From positions 49,842 to 113,841 of the forward strand of contig JBAMJV010008219.1 in NCBI GenBank assembly GCA_037951105.1: a DNA stretch of 64,000 nt, given 5' to 3'. The notes beneath the pieces were generated by a model, which saw only the letters and a program-made list of their open reading frames with translations, did no database searches and was not told where the DNA came from. This document shows, piece after piece, positions 44,670 to 55,126 of the stretch (position 1 is the first letter of the stretch; each line of letters opens with the position of its first letter). Both the position numbers and the translations under genes were made by a program. The DNA comes from Echinarachnius parma (Eukaryota; Echinodermata; Echinoidea; Clypeasteroida; Echinarachniidae).

Positions 44670-45780
44670 AATATATGACGAAGAATACATGTACTTTTCA
44701 CCAGTTTTGTCTTGTCTTTGCTTCACTGTATAAAATAGCTATTCCTTGTTATTTGCGAATTCCCAGCTGCTAAGAGAAATCAAATATTTTTACAAATTAT
44801 GTTATTAGCATTATGTATTAATTTTCCGATATCACAATGCACAAACTTACAAATTGTGTAAAGTGGCCGTAAAGGAAACAATAGCAGTGGCTAACATAAA
44901 TAGCGCAATATGACGAAGAATACATGCACTTTTCACCATTTTTGTCTTGTCTTTGCTTCACTGTATAAAACAGCCAATCCTTGTTATTTGCGAATTCTCA
45001 GCTGCTATAAAGCAAAGTCAAATATTTGTTTTGTTTAATTATGTTTAATAGCATTGATTAATTTTCCGATTTAAAAACACTCTACATACAAACTGTGTAA
45101 AGTGGCCATAATAAGGAAACAAGAACAGTGGCTGAAATAGATATCGCAATATAACGAAGAATACATGCACTTTTTACCATTTTGTTCTTGTCTATGTATG
45201 CTTCACTGTTATTTATAAAACAGCCTGTTTGTCGAGAATTTCTAGTTAATATAAGAGCAATCAATTATTGTTTTAATTATGTTACTATAGTATAGGTTTT
45301 CCCGCTCAATTTTGCACTTTTTTCAATCGAATTAATTTAGGGTCATTCGAATTCGCGCGTTGCCGCGTAATCGTTGGTATCGGTCTTCCAAATTCCGAAT
45401 AAGTGCATGCGAATTCATGCATACGCACACGCTTTCGTGAATAGGCACAGAAGTTCATTTATGGGCATTCGAATTCGCGAATGTGCAGCCAACTGTCAAC
45501 TGCCCTTTCGCGAATTCGAATGACCATTGATGAAAAGGTATGCACTTTGTGCAAATTCACTTGCTCCTACGTGATTTTGAACGACTATTTACGAATTCGA
45601 ATGCTGCTTTGGTACGGCGATCGCAAATCGCGCGAATTCGTTTGCTCCTATTATCACTTCGATTGACACAATCGCGAAATTGAGCGGGAAAACCTATATT
45701 TAGTAAATTTCCATTATCAAAATACACAACTTTAAAAACTGTGTAAAGTGGCCATATGATGGAAACAAGAACACAGGATG
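44670..45780. repeat. Tandem array, three ~238-bp units
   Basis: Units start at GACGAAGAATACATG (44677, 44912) and AACGAAGAATACATG (45153). Each contains TTGTCTTGTCTTTGCTTCAC, GTTATTTGCGAATT, TTAATTTTCCGAT and TGTGTAAAGTGGCC. The third unit is split by the fold-back at 45291-45698 and resumes with AACTGTGTAAAGTGGCC near 45737. Identity between units is roughly 85-90 percent by eye. Confidence 0.8.
45291..45698. mobile_element. Fold-back element, TATAGGTTTTCCCGCTCAAT ends
   Basis: The left end TATAGGTTTTCCCGCTCAAT is mirrored exactly by its complement ending at 45698. Both arms are filled with short repeats around CGAATTCGCG and GCATTCGAATTC in mixed orientation. TA flanks are consistent with TA targeting. 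It sits inside the third unit of the tandem array. The length is 408 bp, non-coding. Confidence 0.78.
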
Positions 45781-46071
45781 TATAATCAAATTGACGTGTA
45801 TTGCAACCAGATAAAGTTGGATTGTTTACAAGGAAAACACAATGAACACAATGATGTCATATCTAAAAACAACAAGATTCAAAATGCACAAAATGGGCTA
45901 TTAAGACATTAAACATTCTAAATCATGTAGACAGGTTTACCTCTATAGGAGGGTGTAAATAACGTTGTTTTCCTCGTGTCCGAAAGAATATGTACTGAAA
46001 GGAACCTCTTCAAGGAAGGGATCACGTGTAGTGGTCCATGTATGAAGGGTGGCTGCTATAGACAAGTGGCC

Positions 46072-46580
46072 GTTGGGGTAGTTTAGTTTTGGTAGAGAGG
46101 GCGCTGCACATCACAATTTTTTATGAGCTAATGTAAAACTGAGTTTCGAATTTGAGAGAACATGCAATTTTAATGGCAGAACAAACTTTATTTGGTCAAA
46201 ATCGACCCAGAAACGGCTGAAATATCAATAAATATATCTGATCTTATAACTATTTGGGGCTCAAATAATGCTTGCACTTTTTCAATTTTCAAAAGCCTTT
46301 TTAAAATGGTTGTTGATGATCTCTCTATTTAATCATTATTTAAATAAAACATCACATGCATTATTTTGTATGAAAAATGGTTGAAACCAATGCCTTTTCA
46401 GAAAGCGCCCTCTTGTGTTTGAATGGCTCTTTTTTGTAATGATAACGGGCTCTTTACTTAGTCGTTTGTAATTTTGTATACCTTTCGAGAATGGTGGCGT
46501 TATAACTATTAGTTTATAATGTTACTTTCCAGGTTTGGTTACTAAAGTTCAGCCTTACCAAAACTCTACTACCCCTTTAA
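46072..46580. mobile_element. T2-family TTAA element, copy c
   Basis: GGGGTAGTTTAGTTTTGGTA at the left (TTAAA eroded to CCGTT) and ACTACCCCT-TTAA at the right. It is near-collinear with 39986-40520, with a deletion of about 30 bp near 46268. By eye identity is around 90 percent. Confidence 0.85.
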
Positions 46581-46732
46581 GACATGTTTGACTGTATAAA
46601 AAATATATGTAGAGCAAAGAAAAGAGAAAATAATTAATGAGTGGTCATTATTCAATATAAATTGATGAAATAACAAATTCGCTGGGCTGGCTCATTCAGT
46701 ATTTCGTATTTTTCGACACAGCTTGAGGTTGT

Positions 46733-47294
46733 TTTACGGGGACCACCACACACAGAACAACACAGTCATTACCATATGTGTTGGTACCGATGTTTGATAA
46801 CCACTTTGCAAAGAGTTGTGTAGTTCATAAACAATACAATTAGTTACCTCCACATACGGAACCAACATGGCATCATGGTTCTGTATATGTGCCAAACGTC
46901 TGGGAGTGCGCCAATTTTATTCACGCGTATGTTTGGAGACAATCGAATCACGGGTGCATGCATTCGTCCTGGACAATAGATAGTCTTCGTCTGCAGACCC
47001 ATACACACATGATTTAGGTATGGTGATGCGTCTGCCAATTACATAATTTGTCTGGAAACCTACACAGCAAAACAAAATTTAACAACTTTTTAAACAGCCA
47101 AAAACGCTGTCTTGGTTGTTCAAAATTGTAAACAATGTTGTTAGAGGGACCGGCTTAAACAGCGTTTTTGGCTGTTTAAAAAGTTGTTTAATTTTTTTTT
47201 TGCTGTGTATTTTTCTGAACTTGTTGGTAGAATGGACTAATAAAAATGTTACCTTTCATTTATAAGAATATTACATGTGGGTGTCGTCCCCTTA
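46733..47294. mobile_element. T4-family element, copy b, with nested hairpin
   Basis: TTTACGGGGACCACCACAC at the left and GGGTGTCGTCCCCTTAG at the right, in reverse orientation to copy a (TACCTTTCATTTATAAGAAT near 47250). It is split by a TA-flanked palindrome at 47061-47209. Without the insert it is about 413 bp, matching the 430 bp of copy a. Confidence 0.8.
47061..47209. mobile_element. TA-flanked palindromic MITE, ACACAG ends, copy 1
   Basis: TACACAGCAAAACAAA at the left and TTTTTTTGCTGTGTA at the right. Arms AACAACTTTTTAAACAGCCA AAAACGCTGT pair with the other side. TA duplication suggests Tc1/mariner-type targeting. The length is 149 bp. A longer relative lies at 56172-56484. Confidence 0.82.
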
Positions 47295-47945
47295 GTTGTA
47301 CAAATACTCTTTGTTAATGATTTCTAACCATTTAAAAAAAAAGTAAATATACACACACAAAAAAAACATCACAGTCACGTTGATCACGTAGAGGAAAGTA
47401 GACGGTGAATCGTGAAAAAATAATGAATACTGTACTTTAGAGTTGATTTTAAAATGTTAAAATATGATGTCAATGTCGGGAGCGACTAAGTGGTAGGGCG
47501 GTAATACGTAGACAAGTTGATTACGATGAGGCAGAAGACGATGTTCAATACGCGAATGAAAATGAAAACAAAACATGTAATAGAGATGTTTGTCATGTTA
47601 TGTTGGCAATGGCGTAGCTATATATTTATTGCTAGTAGGATAAAATCAATACGCATATCTATTTAATATTTCAGTAATTTCGTATTTAATACAAACAAAA
47701 ATATATGAACTCCGTAAAGTGCCATGGCTGTGCATGCACGCACAATAGAGTACTTGACCATGTCCATTGTATTGTGCGATGGCCTATTGTATGCATAATC
47801 ATGATAAGTGGCTCTATTGTATGTACACCCCCTTACATAAGTGGCTCTATGTACGTACGCCCACTTATCTGCAGGCTTGGGGTATTTGCCTTTCAATAGA
47901 ATTCCTTTCAAACCCCTCTTCCAATTAATGTGGCAAGGCTAAAGG

Positions 47946-48197
47946 TGAAGAGCTTAAATCCAACAGGCGCAAAATCAACTTTCCATACAAATTGAGTTAA
48001 CGATATCATCACATTAATAAGCTACGTAGCTATCTAGAAATACAAAATTTAGGTCAAATTACGCAATCAAAATCAAAATATAGAACGCTCTATTTTTCAT
48101 ATTCCCATAGGCGATAGGAATGCGTAACATTATGACAAAGAAACGTGTTTTTCTCCAAAGTTGAACAAGTGGATTTAGGGCCTTTTGGAATTCTAAA
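47946..48197. mobile_element. G-family MITE, copy 4
   Basis: GAAGAGCTTAAATCCAACAG GCGCAAAATCAAC at the left and GTGGATTTAGGGCCTTTTGG AATTC at the right; the interior is typical of the family (GAGTTAACGATATCATCACA, GTAGCTATCTAGAAATAC). Confidence 0.78.
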
Positions 48198-48483
48198 ACG
48201 ATGACACGGGAAAAGGACATGGATAATATGAAAGTCATGTTTAATGATGCTGGTAATGACGAGCGTATAGCTGCTGCAGCTGCTCAGGTCTGATCATTTC
48301 TACTACGCATATTCAATTGTCTACTGATTCCGTATCCAATAAAGATACAAGTAAACAGGAAACGATACCAAAAATCTATACTATTTTTGATCAAAGGAAT
48401 GCACCTGTTTGTATTAAGAATGTACGCACCAGGAAGAAGAAAGGAAGAAGAAACGAGTAGTGTATCACAATTCCGAAAGGCTC

Positions 48484-49077
48484 TTAAAGTGATCCATTAA
48501 CTTTGTACAATAGGCCGCTTCTGTAATGTATGCAAATAATATACGTATGGCAAGCTTAACAATAGTAACTAGGTCCGGCAAGCTCCGGCAAACTTAGCTT
48601 GCCGGACCTAGTTACTATTGTTAAGCTTGTCTTACGTCATATGCATATTATTTGCATACATTACAGAAGCGGTCTATTCCAACCAAAATCACTTGGAGCT
48701 TTCCAACTTCGCTTGTACCTTGTTGTTTGGCTTATGGTAACAGAAGAATTAAATAGGTTTTGATTTTTCAAATGTCTTCATACTCATGGATATATTTCAG
48801 ATTGAATTTGAGAGCGTCTATAGACGGTTTCAGACCGTAGTCCAGAGTAACTGAATTCGGATATCAATCGTCCATAGTGTCCGAATTCGGATACTTCACG
48901 CGAATAATCGGGATCAAATCAGACATTGCTTTTTTCTGTTTTCATTTAGTAAACTTTATTCCTTTTCTATGATATTCTCACATATCATTATCAAGAATCT
49001 TACAATGAAAGTGGTATATGATTGAAGTCTCAGAATAGAACTTTTGGGAAGAAAACAAAACTAATGGATCACTTTAA
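48484..49077 (+). mobile_element. T3-family TTAA element, complete copy
   Basis: TTAA-AGTGATCCATTAAC at 48484 and GATCACT-TTAA at 49077. The interior contains AAATCACTTGGAGC, CTTGTTGTTTGGCTTATGG, GAATTCGGATATCAATCGTC and TTCTCACATATCATTATCAA. It carries a nested palindrome at 48511-48676; without it the length is about 428 bp. The adjacent tandem copy shows the empty target GGCTCTTAATC at 49190-49200. Confidence 0.87.
48511..48676. mobile_element. TA-flanked palindromic MITE, GGCCGCTTCTG ends
   Basis: TAGGCCGCTTCTGTAATGTA at the left and ACATTACAGAAGCGGTCTA at the right, with TA at both edges. The arms pair almost completely (AAGCTTAACAATAGTAACTA, GGTCCGGCAAGC), leaving a loop of about 10 nt. 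The length is 166 bp. Confidence 0.83.
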
Positions 49078-49261
49078 TCTAATTTCCATTTGAAAAAAAT
49101 AGTTATGAATATATGACATGTGAAAATAAGCGAAATCGCAAGCTTTAAAACCAGGTAGAAGAAGCGAGTATTGGATCTCATTTCTAAAAGGCTCTTAATC
49201 AAATTTCCATTAAAAAAAAATAGTTATGAATGCATGACATGTGAACATAAGCGAAATCGCA

Positions 49262-49435
49262 AGCTTTAAATCCACATTTTAAGACAGATTACACAATCCA
49301 ACACACAAGTATGTGCATTCCATTGTCATAATCCATGTATGTAACTAGGTATGCAAAGTCAGACAAAAGACAAATAAACGCACATTTCTCCATATTGTAA
49401 TAACATGGATTTAGCGCCTTTTGGAATTAAAGGTG
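49262..49435. mobile_element. G-family MITE, copy 5, partial
   Basis: AAATCCACATTTTAAGACAG to GGATTTAGCGCCTTTTGGAA TTA. The right terminus is interrupted by AAGGTGCACCT (T5-like end) followed directly by the CCCAGCTAGCC element. Confidence 0.65.
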
Positions 49436-49440
49436 CACCT

Positions 49441-49615
49441 CCCAGCTAGCCACCTGATGTCGGGCCGATGTCGGAATTTGGTTGCCGGATGTCGGCATAT
49501 CGCCGTTGGCTCGAGGTTAAAATGTCCGCCAGCCCAACATCGTCACGACGTCATTTTTGTGATATATTGGCATAACGTCATTTTCCGACAATGGCCCAAC
49601 ATCATCTCATGACAT
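49441..49615 (+). mobile_element. CCCAGCTAGCC element, copy 2, right end lost
   Basis: CCCAGCTAGCCACCTGATGT onward is nearly identical to the complement of 53518-53709. I count about five mismatches over roughly 165 aligned bases. It stops at CATGACATGA without the final AGGTGGCTAGCTGGG. Confidence 0.8.
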
Positions 49616-49619
49616 GAGT

Positions 49620-50372
49620 GGGGGTTTCACAATATAGAGAAAAATAATTACTAAAATGTTTTAAAATAAACAAAATATGTTTGGGTCAAATAGTTTACAA
49701 ATAGTTGATGTGTACACTAATAGAGATGAACAGAAGATAACATGCGTTTAGTTTGCCTGGCCACTTTAAGGGTTTCGTGCCATTTTTGTTTTTGAAGGTG
49801 AAATTATAATAACATGACATAAATAATATTTCCAAACTTTGAAGCTATGGATGAGACAAGCGTATTTAAACGAACATAATTATTAGTGACACCTAGTATT
49901 ATATATACAATGAGTAAAATATGTGGTCATTTTGTATATTCAACAAGTGTGACAGAGGTTTTAATATTTACATTGAAGCTAGTTATAAATGAAAAGTGTA
50001 ACATGTTGGTGTGGTTGTGCTTCATAATTCACACTTATTTTCACATAATAAATTACTATTTTCAAAAAGCAGATTTAAAAATTGTGAACAATTCTACAGA
50101 TTTAATGCAGTAATTAAGTAATTTTACCTGTTTGAATGAAAACAATGGTGCGTGGCTGTCTTTTCACAAATCTATTTTGATCATCATTAATTTGTTGGTA
50201 AAAATATTTCCGTTCGTGTTTGCTGTCCTTGATATAACGAAGCCATTCAAATGATTACGATTTCTTGTCAAATTTGTAATGACGTCACTCGAATCGATTA
50301 AACATGATGCAAATCAAAGATAATGGGATGATTAACACAATGAACGTTAATTACGTTTAGAAATGGAACCGA
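49620..50372. other. No gene recognised
   Basis: AT-rich; a 75-codon frame (49886-50113 plus) shows no domain. Confidence 0.4.
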
Positions 50373-50429
50373 CATGATGATGGTGGTGATGATGGTGATG
50401 ATGATGATGACGATAATGACGATGATGGC

Positions 50430-50474
<45 letters not shown>

Positions 50475-50729
50475 AATGATGATGGGGATGATGGTGGTGA
50501 TGATGATGAGGATGTTGAGGAGGGTAATGGAGATGATGATGGTAATGATGATGGCGATTATGATGATGATGATAATGGTGATGATGATGATAATGATGGT
50601 GATGATGATAATGATATGGACAAATATGAATGATAAGGATGATGGTGATGATGACGATAATGATGATGATGATTATGATATACGATGATAAGGATGATGA
50701 GGAAGATGATGACTATGATGGGGATGATT

Positions 50730-50792
<63 letters not shown>
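50373..50792. repeat. (GAT)n compound microsatellite, ~420 bp
   Basis: ATG/GAT/GGT trinucleotides with interruptions. Long open frames of Met or Asp result from the repeat and are not genes. Confidence 0.92.
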
Positions 50793-50794
<2 letters not shown>

Positions 50795-51225
50795 AATTTC
50801 GATCCTAGCAGAATCTTCTTCAGAGGTTTAAATAGTCAATTAATGGCCGGAAATTTCGATCCTATCATAATCTTCCAAAAAGGCTAAAGGCTTTTCTTTT
50901 TTTCTACCGGGATACAGACAACTAAGCAAACAAACCGGCCATTCACCTTATGTCGTGCTCCTCATGGGTGTTGCATTCTAGATAAACATGAACAAAAAAA
51001 CACACACAAAGCCGTGAATGAAACGGCCACAAACATGAATTCAACAATAGCATATCACCGCACCCTGTGTCAGTTGACAGTCTTTTTAAAATCAATTTCC
51101 GACAAAACCAAAAGGTGCAACAGGGTATATCAACAGAATGTTTAACGAACCCACAAGAGGGGCAATGTTATACGCATTATACGTGCGCAGTTTCAGGACT
51201 GGTCCCGATTATATACTCGGGCTGT

Positions 51226-51420
51226 GGACTATGGAGAACGCATGTTATTCCAAAATCAGTTAGTATTAAATAATATGTTAAAAAGTATTACAATGTACTT
51301 TTATGCTACATACCATATTGACAGTTTAGGGTTAGGGTTAGGGTTAGGGTAAGGGTTGTGATCTATGGAGAATGCATGTTATACCAAAGTCAGTCTTGAA
51401 TGGGTTAAATATTACTTCTG
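51226..51420. repeat. Direct repeats around a short TTAGGG-like array
   Basis: CTATGGAGAACGCATGTTAT (51229) recurs as CTATGGAGAATGCATGTTAT (51363), with CCAAAATCAGT or CCAAAGTCAGT following. The spacer ends with GTTAGGGTTAGGGTTAGGGT (about 51325-51357). Confidence 0.75.
51323..51357. repeat. Interstitial telomere-like (TTAGGG)n
   Basis: About four to five units of GTTAGG, one changed to GTAAGG. It is very short and internal, so it is not a chromosome end. Confidence 0.8.
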
Positions 51421-51511
51421 CGTTGCTTCTTTGTTGTTAGTCTGCCATAGTTCTGAAGATAATCATAGGTGGCGCTGCGCTGTGCACAATTTGCCGACGC
51501 ATGCAACTCAA

Positions 51512-51612
51512 GCCCTTGTCACATATCCACCGGACAGCTCAAACGGACGTCCGACTCCGACAGATAACAACATTGCGATATCAAATTATCCGGTGGTGAA
51601 AGTTGTCTCTAT
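51512..51612. mobile_element. Fragment of the GGCCCGGTCACATATC element
   Basis: CCCTTGTCACATATCCACCG GACAGC, AAACGGACGTCCGACT and ATCAAATTATCCGGTGGTGA correspond to segments of 22859-23040. The termini are lost. Confidence 0.55.
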
Positions 51613-51701
51613 TTCCGCATGCACAATTATACTTCCCGCCGGATTAAACGATCGTGGCTGGGACCGAGACCACTTATCATGCTGATTGAGTCGTGTAAGC
51701 A

Positions 51702-51726
51702 GGGGGGGGGGGGGGGGGGGGGGGGG
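51702..51726. repeat. G25 homopolymer
   Basis: Twenty-five consecutive G, the longest such run in the window. Confidence 0.92.
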
Positions 51727-51729
51727 TCT

Positions 51730-52660
51730 AAGTGTCTGCTAATAACAAAGGCGGTAATAAGCATGCACTCACCTTTCAAGATTCACACAAATACAACTTA
51801 GAAGGGTAACAACCCCAGTGATTGATTTTGCATCTGTGTATTAAGCATCCGACAGGCCGGGACAATTTTTTTGCGCCTTGGGCTTTGACTTTGTCCTTTC
51901 CCAACATCCGCGTTATCTTGTTAGATATGCTAAAACGCCCAAGGTATTTGCATTTTGTGCAAACTACACGGTATTTCTTGGAAAATTTGAGAGTTGACGG
52001 TTAGATCGGTGATCCCACGGTAAGGAATATGATCACTTACCATCTTACAAAGACGTTTCTTCGTTAAACATGGGCATTTCTGTTTAGAAATGAAATTTTG
52101 ATTCAGATGCATACATTCCCCTTGTTTGACATGAAAATGATGTATTAACAAACTTTCATCAATGATTAAAAAACATAATAATTGAACGATAATTTAGGCG
52201 CGGGTATTTATGAATTATCAATATGGTAGTCGGTATATTCAGACAAAACTTGTCTGATCACACCAGTAGAAGTTTGGCATAATTATAGATATTAAAAATA
52301 AGCAGAACTTTAAAGTAAAACAAGTCCATTTATAGTTGGTTATTACTTAAATGGAACTACCCTGCTTCATAACATACCTTGAATAAGCAAATAAATACAT
52401 AAAATCGTACTTGAGTATATGAATAAAAAAACTTGTTTAGTTAATTAATGCATAACAAGTAAGTTTTTTAAGAAATATGTAAAATTAAGAAAAACAAAAT
52501 TTAATAATTAATTAATTAATAAACAAATGCATGAAAAGCAGTAGAATGATAGAATATATCCGTTACTCGTTCATGTGGGCATTATTGCCACAACTAATTT
52601 ACCTTTTATACACTCTAAAAAATAACTAGTCAAAACAAAATGTTTGAAACTTGTAGGTGT
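51730..52660. other. No gene recognised
   Basis: AT-rich; short frames without domains; a few TTAATTAATTAATTAA stretches near 52505. Confidence 0.4.
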
Positions 52661-52663
52661 CTG

Positions 52664-52840
52664 GAGGGCACCCTCTTGTGTTAATGGCCGCTTTATGAAT
52701 GAAACAGCCCTATAACTTAGCCTTGGTTTTAACTACCAAACATCATTCAATTTCAACTATTGCATTTTAATGGTAACTAACAAGTTTTAGTTACTCACAT
52801 TCAGTTTGACCAAAACTGTACTATCGTTTGTAATTTAAAA
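52664..52840. mobile_element. T2-family fragment
   Basis: GGCACCCTCTTGTGTTAATG GCC, GATGAAACAGCCCTATAACT-like segments, GGTAACTAA and GACCAAAACTGTACTATCG match the right half of the T2 copies. The left half and TTAA end are missing. Confidence 0.6.
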
Positions 52841-53517
52841 AGCTCTGATAAAAAAATAGATGACTTGAATTTGTGAAGGGTTGTTCATAATTCTTCAATG
52901 TATATGGAGCATGATCACTGAAGTAGCGTTCGACGGGGATATCAAACGTGATAGATAAGACTCTTAGAATACTCGTAACGTCTCATAGTATAGAAATATA
53001 TTTCCGTCTTTACTCAAACTGACAGATGGAATGGTACACTGAAAGAGATATCAATCACCAAAGAGTCTATTTCAATACCTGTTATCCTCATCTCGGTGTT
53101 CTTTTTTTCTGTTGTAAATTTTCAGCGCGAGTTGTGATCAATGGAACAGTACTCTGTATACCGTGAAAATAATAATCAAAGATGAATTCGCTATGAATAC
53201 CAGTTGCATTTCGCCGTTGGCAATCTTGCAAATTAATATAGTAACTTTATTCCTATTGCTGCTCTCTACCGTCCTACCCGAGAGTATGAGTGGGTAAGTC
53301 GGTCGGGTGTTAATTAGCTTGATGCGCCAATATGGTTGCTCGCGGCTACTTCATGTACAGTAGTTGAGAAGGTGCACCCGATAATTATGCGGGTTTTGAA
53401 ATTATCCCAAACGAGCAAGGCCAAGATAAGTAATTGTGTCAGATGAGTGACATATATGTGCGCGTTAATATGCAGTATAGAATTATTATTATTATCATGA
53501 TTGTTACTATTATTATA

Positions 53518-53709
53518 TACCCAGCTAGCCACCTGACATGACATGATGTTGGGCCATTGTCGGAAAATGACCTTATGTCAATATATCACAAAAATGACGT
53601 CGTGACGATGTTGGGCTGGCGGACATTTTAACCTCGAGCCAACGGCGATATGCCGACATCCGGCAACCAAATTCCGACATCGGCCCAACGTCAGGTGGCT
53701 AGCTGGGTA
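53518..53709 (-). mobile_element. CCCAGCTAGCC element, copy 1, complete
   Basis: TACCCAGCTAGCCACCTGAC at 53518 and its complement CAGGTGGCTAGCTGGGTA ending at 53709. TA at both edges. The 192-bp interior has GTTGGGC/GATGTCGG repeats. There is no ORF. Near-identity with 49441-49615 points to recent spread. Confidence 0.85.
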
Positions 53710-53835
53710 CCTATATCATACTATATTTAATATATTTATCACTCCGAATGCAGCAACGTCGAATCTCTTGAGGACAACCCGCAGCGTTCATTACTATTTC
53801 CTGCGTAGTTGATACAGCACGATTGCGATAGTGAT

Positions 53836-54343
53836 ACTGATGATGATGATGATGATGCTGCTGCTGCTGTAGCCTTTAGTCAAGGCTCTATATGGCTTGG
53901 AGATTCTCTATGCGATCGCGAGCTAGCTATAACTGTGACAGAGCTATACGGCACGGGGTCAGCGAGCGGGACTAACTGGCAAGCGCTCGATGTGTTCGCA
54001 TCGCTCACGATGCTCGCTCCGCTCACGTAATTGTGCATATAGCGCAAGAGTCTTGACGAAAGACTACTGCTGCTGCTGCTGCCGATGATGATGTTGATGA
54101 TGATGGTGATGGTGATGATGATGATGATGATGATGATGATACTACTTATGATGATGATGATGATGATGATGGGGATGACGATTAAGATGGTGAAAATGAC
54201 ATTCATGTTGAATGTGATAATTATGAAAATAATTATGAAGATAAAAATAACTTATATTATGATATCAATTGTACGGTTTGTGTTGTTAATATGTACCGAT
54301 GATGATTATCATTTGGATTATGATTTGTATTATGATGATGGTA

Positions 54344-54384
<41 letters not shown>

Positions 54385-54425
54385 AATGACGATGATGATG
54401 ATGATTTGTATTATTATGCTGAAGA
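53836..54425. repeat. (ATG)n/(GAT)n arrays flanking a GC-richer island
   Basis: GAT/GCT repeats at 53837-53868, then about 190 bp of CpG-containing sequence (53880-54060), then GCTGCTGCTGC and ATG/GAT repeats at 54068-54175 and 54330-54415. Long Asp/Met frames are artefacts. Confidence 0.8.
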
Positions 54426-55126
54426 AGATGATAATAATTCTGCTGATGCCAATGATGATAATAGTGACAAATTATCTCTATATATTATGGAGACTTCAAA
54501 AGAAGAGCCATGAGAAGAGAGGTGTGATGGTTTTAAGGACCTGCTCTTGAGCAGAATAACCAGATGAAGAAAGAAGACAGTAACCTAGCTACGAAGGCTA
54601 AAGGGCATGATGGGTTTACACGTGTCCCCCAATAATGTAACCAAACCCCACAAAAGAGCAAGCAAAAGAAAATGCTTATTAGTGCGAACCCCATAAGTGA
54701 CTTGCCCTGCCCCTTACCAAAAAGCCTTTATGTTTTGCCGCTTAATTTAAAGGATTATATTGTCCATGGTAAAGGTTTGGGTCGTTGTATTTGATTAGAT
54801 TATAATGATTTCTTTCGTATAATATAGATTTCACAATCATGTATATGTGGAATCAATACATGTGCAATATTACTTGCATGTAAAACAATAATGTTGTAAC
54901 TTGCTTCGCTTCAACCTACAATCAAATGTATTATCATGTTCCAATGTAAAGGTCCCTAACATCTATCTGACTTGGTTATAAAGTAAAAGAAAAAAAAAAC
55001 GGAAAGGCTTTAATGGTGCGTCTTTATGTTCTAAAGAAAGCTGAGATGAACGCTGAAGTCTACTCTTTATTCTTTTTTTTATTTTATTTTTAATTCCTGC
55101 TTGGGTTTTATAATGTCAGTGATAAT
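54426..55126. other. No gene recognised
   Basis: AT-rich with no domain-bearing frame. Confidence 0.4.

Larger units (their letters stand above)
48420..49320. repeat. ~121-bp tandem unit, one copy split by T3
   Basis: AATTTCCATT ... ATAGTTATGAAT ... GACATGTGAA ... AATAAGCGAAATCGCAAGC starts at 49081 and again at 49202 (period 121). The sequence before T3 (CCAGGAAGAAG ... ACGAGTAGTG ... CCGAAAGGCTCTTAA, 48430-48487) matches 49152-49197 (CCAGGTAGAAG ... GGCTCTTAA). One tandem unit therefore spans the T3 insertion. Confidence 0.75.

Noticed and set aside
50374-50887. Long Met-rich and Asp-rich frames
   Set aside because: They are translations of (GAT)n/(ATG)n microsatellites; no complexity or domain.
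51323-51357. Chromosome end
   Set aside because: Only about 35 bp of TTAGGG-like repeats with ordinary sequence on both sides.
54085-54513. 142-codon frame
   Set aside because: Asp/Met repeats from (GAT)n followed by AT-rich DNA; no domain.
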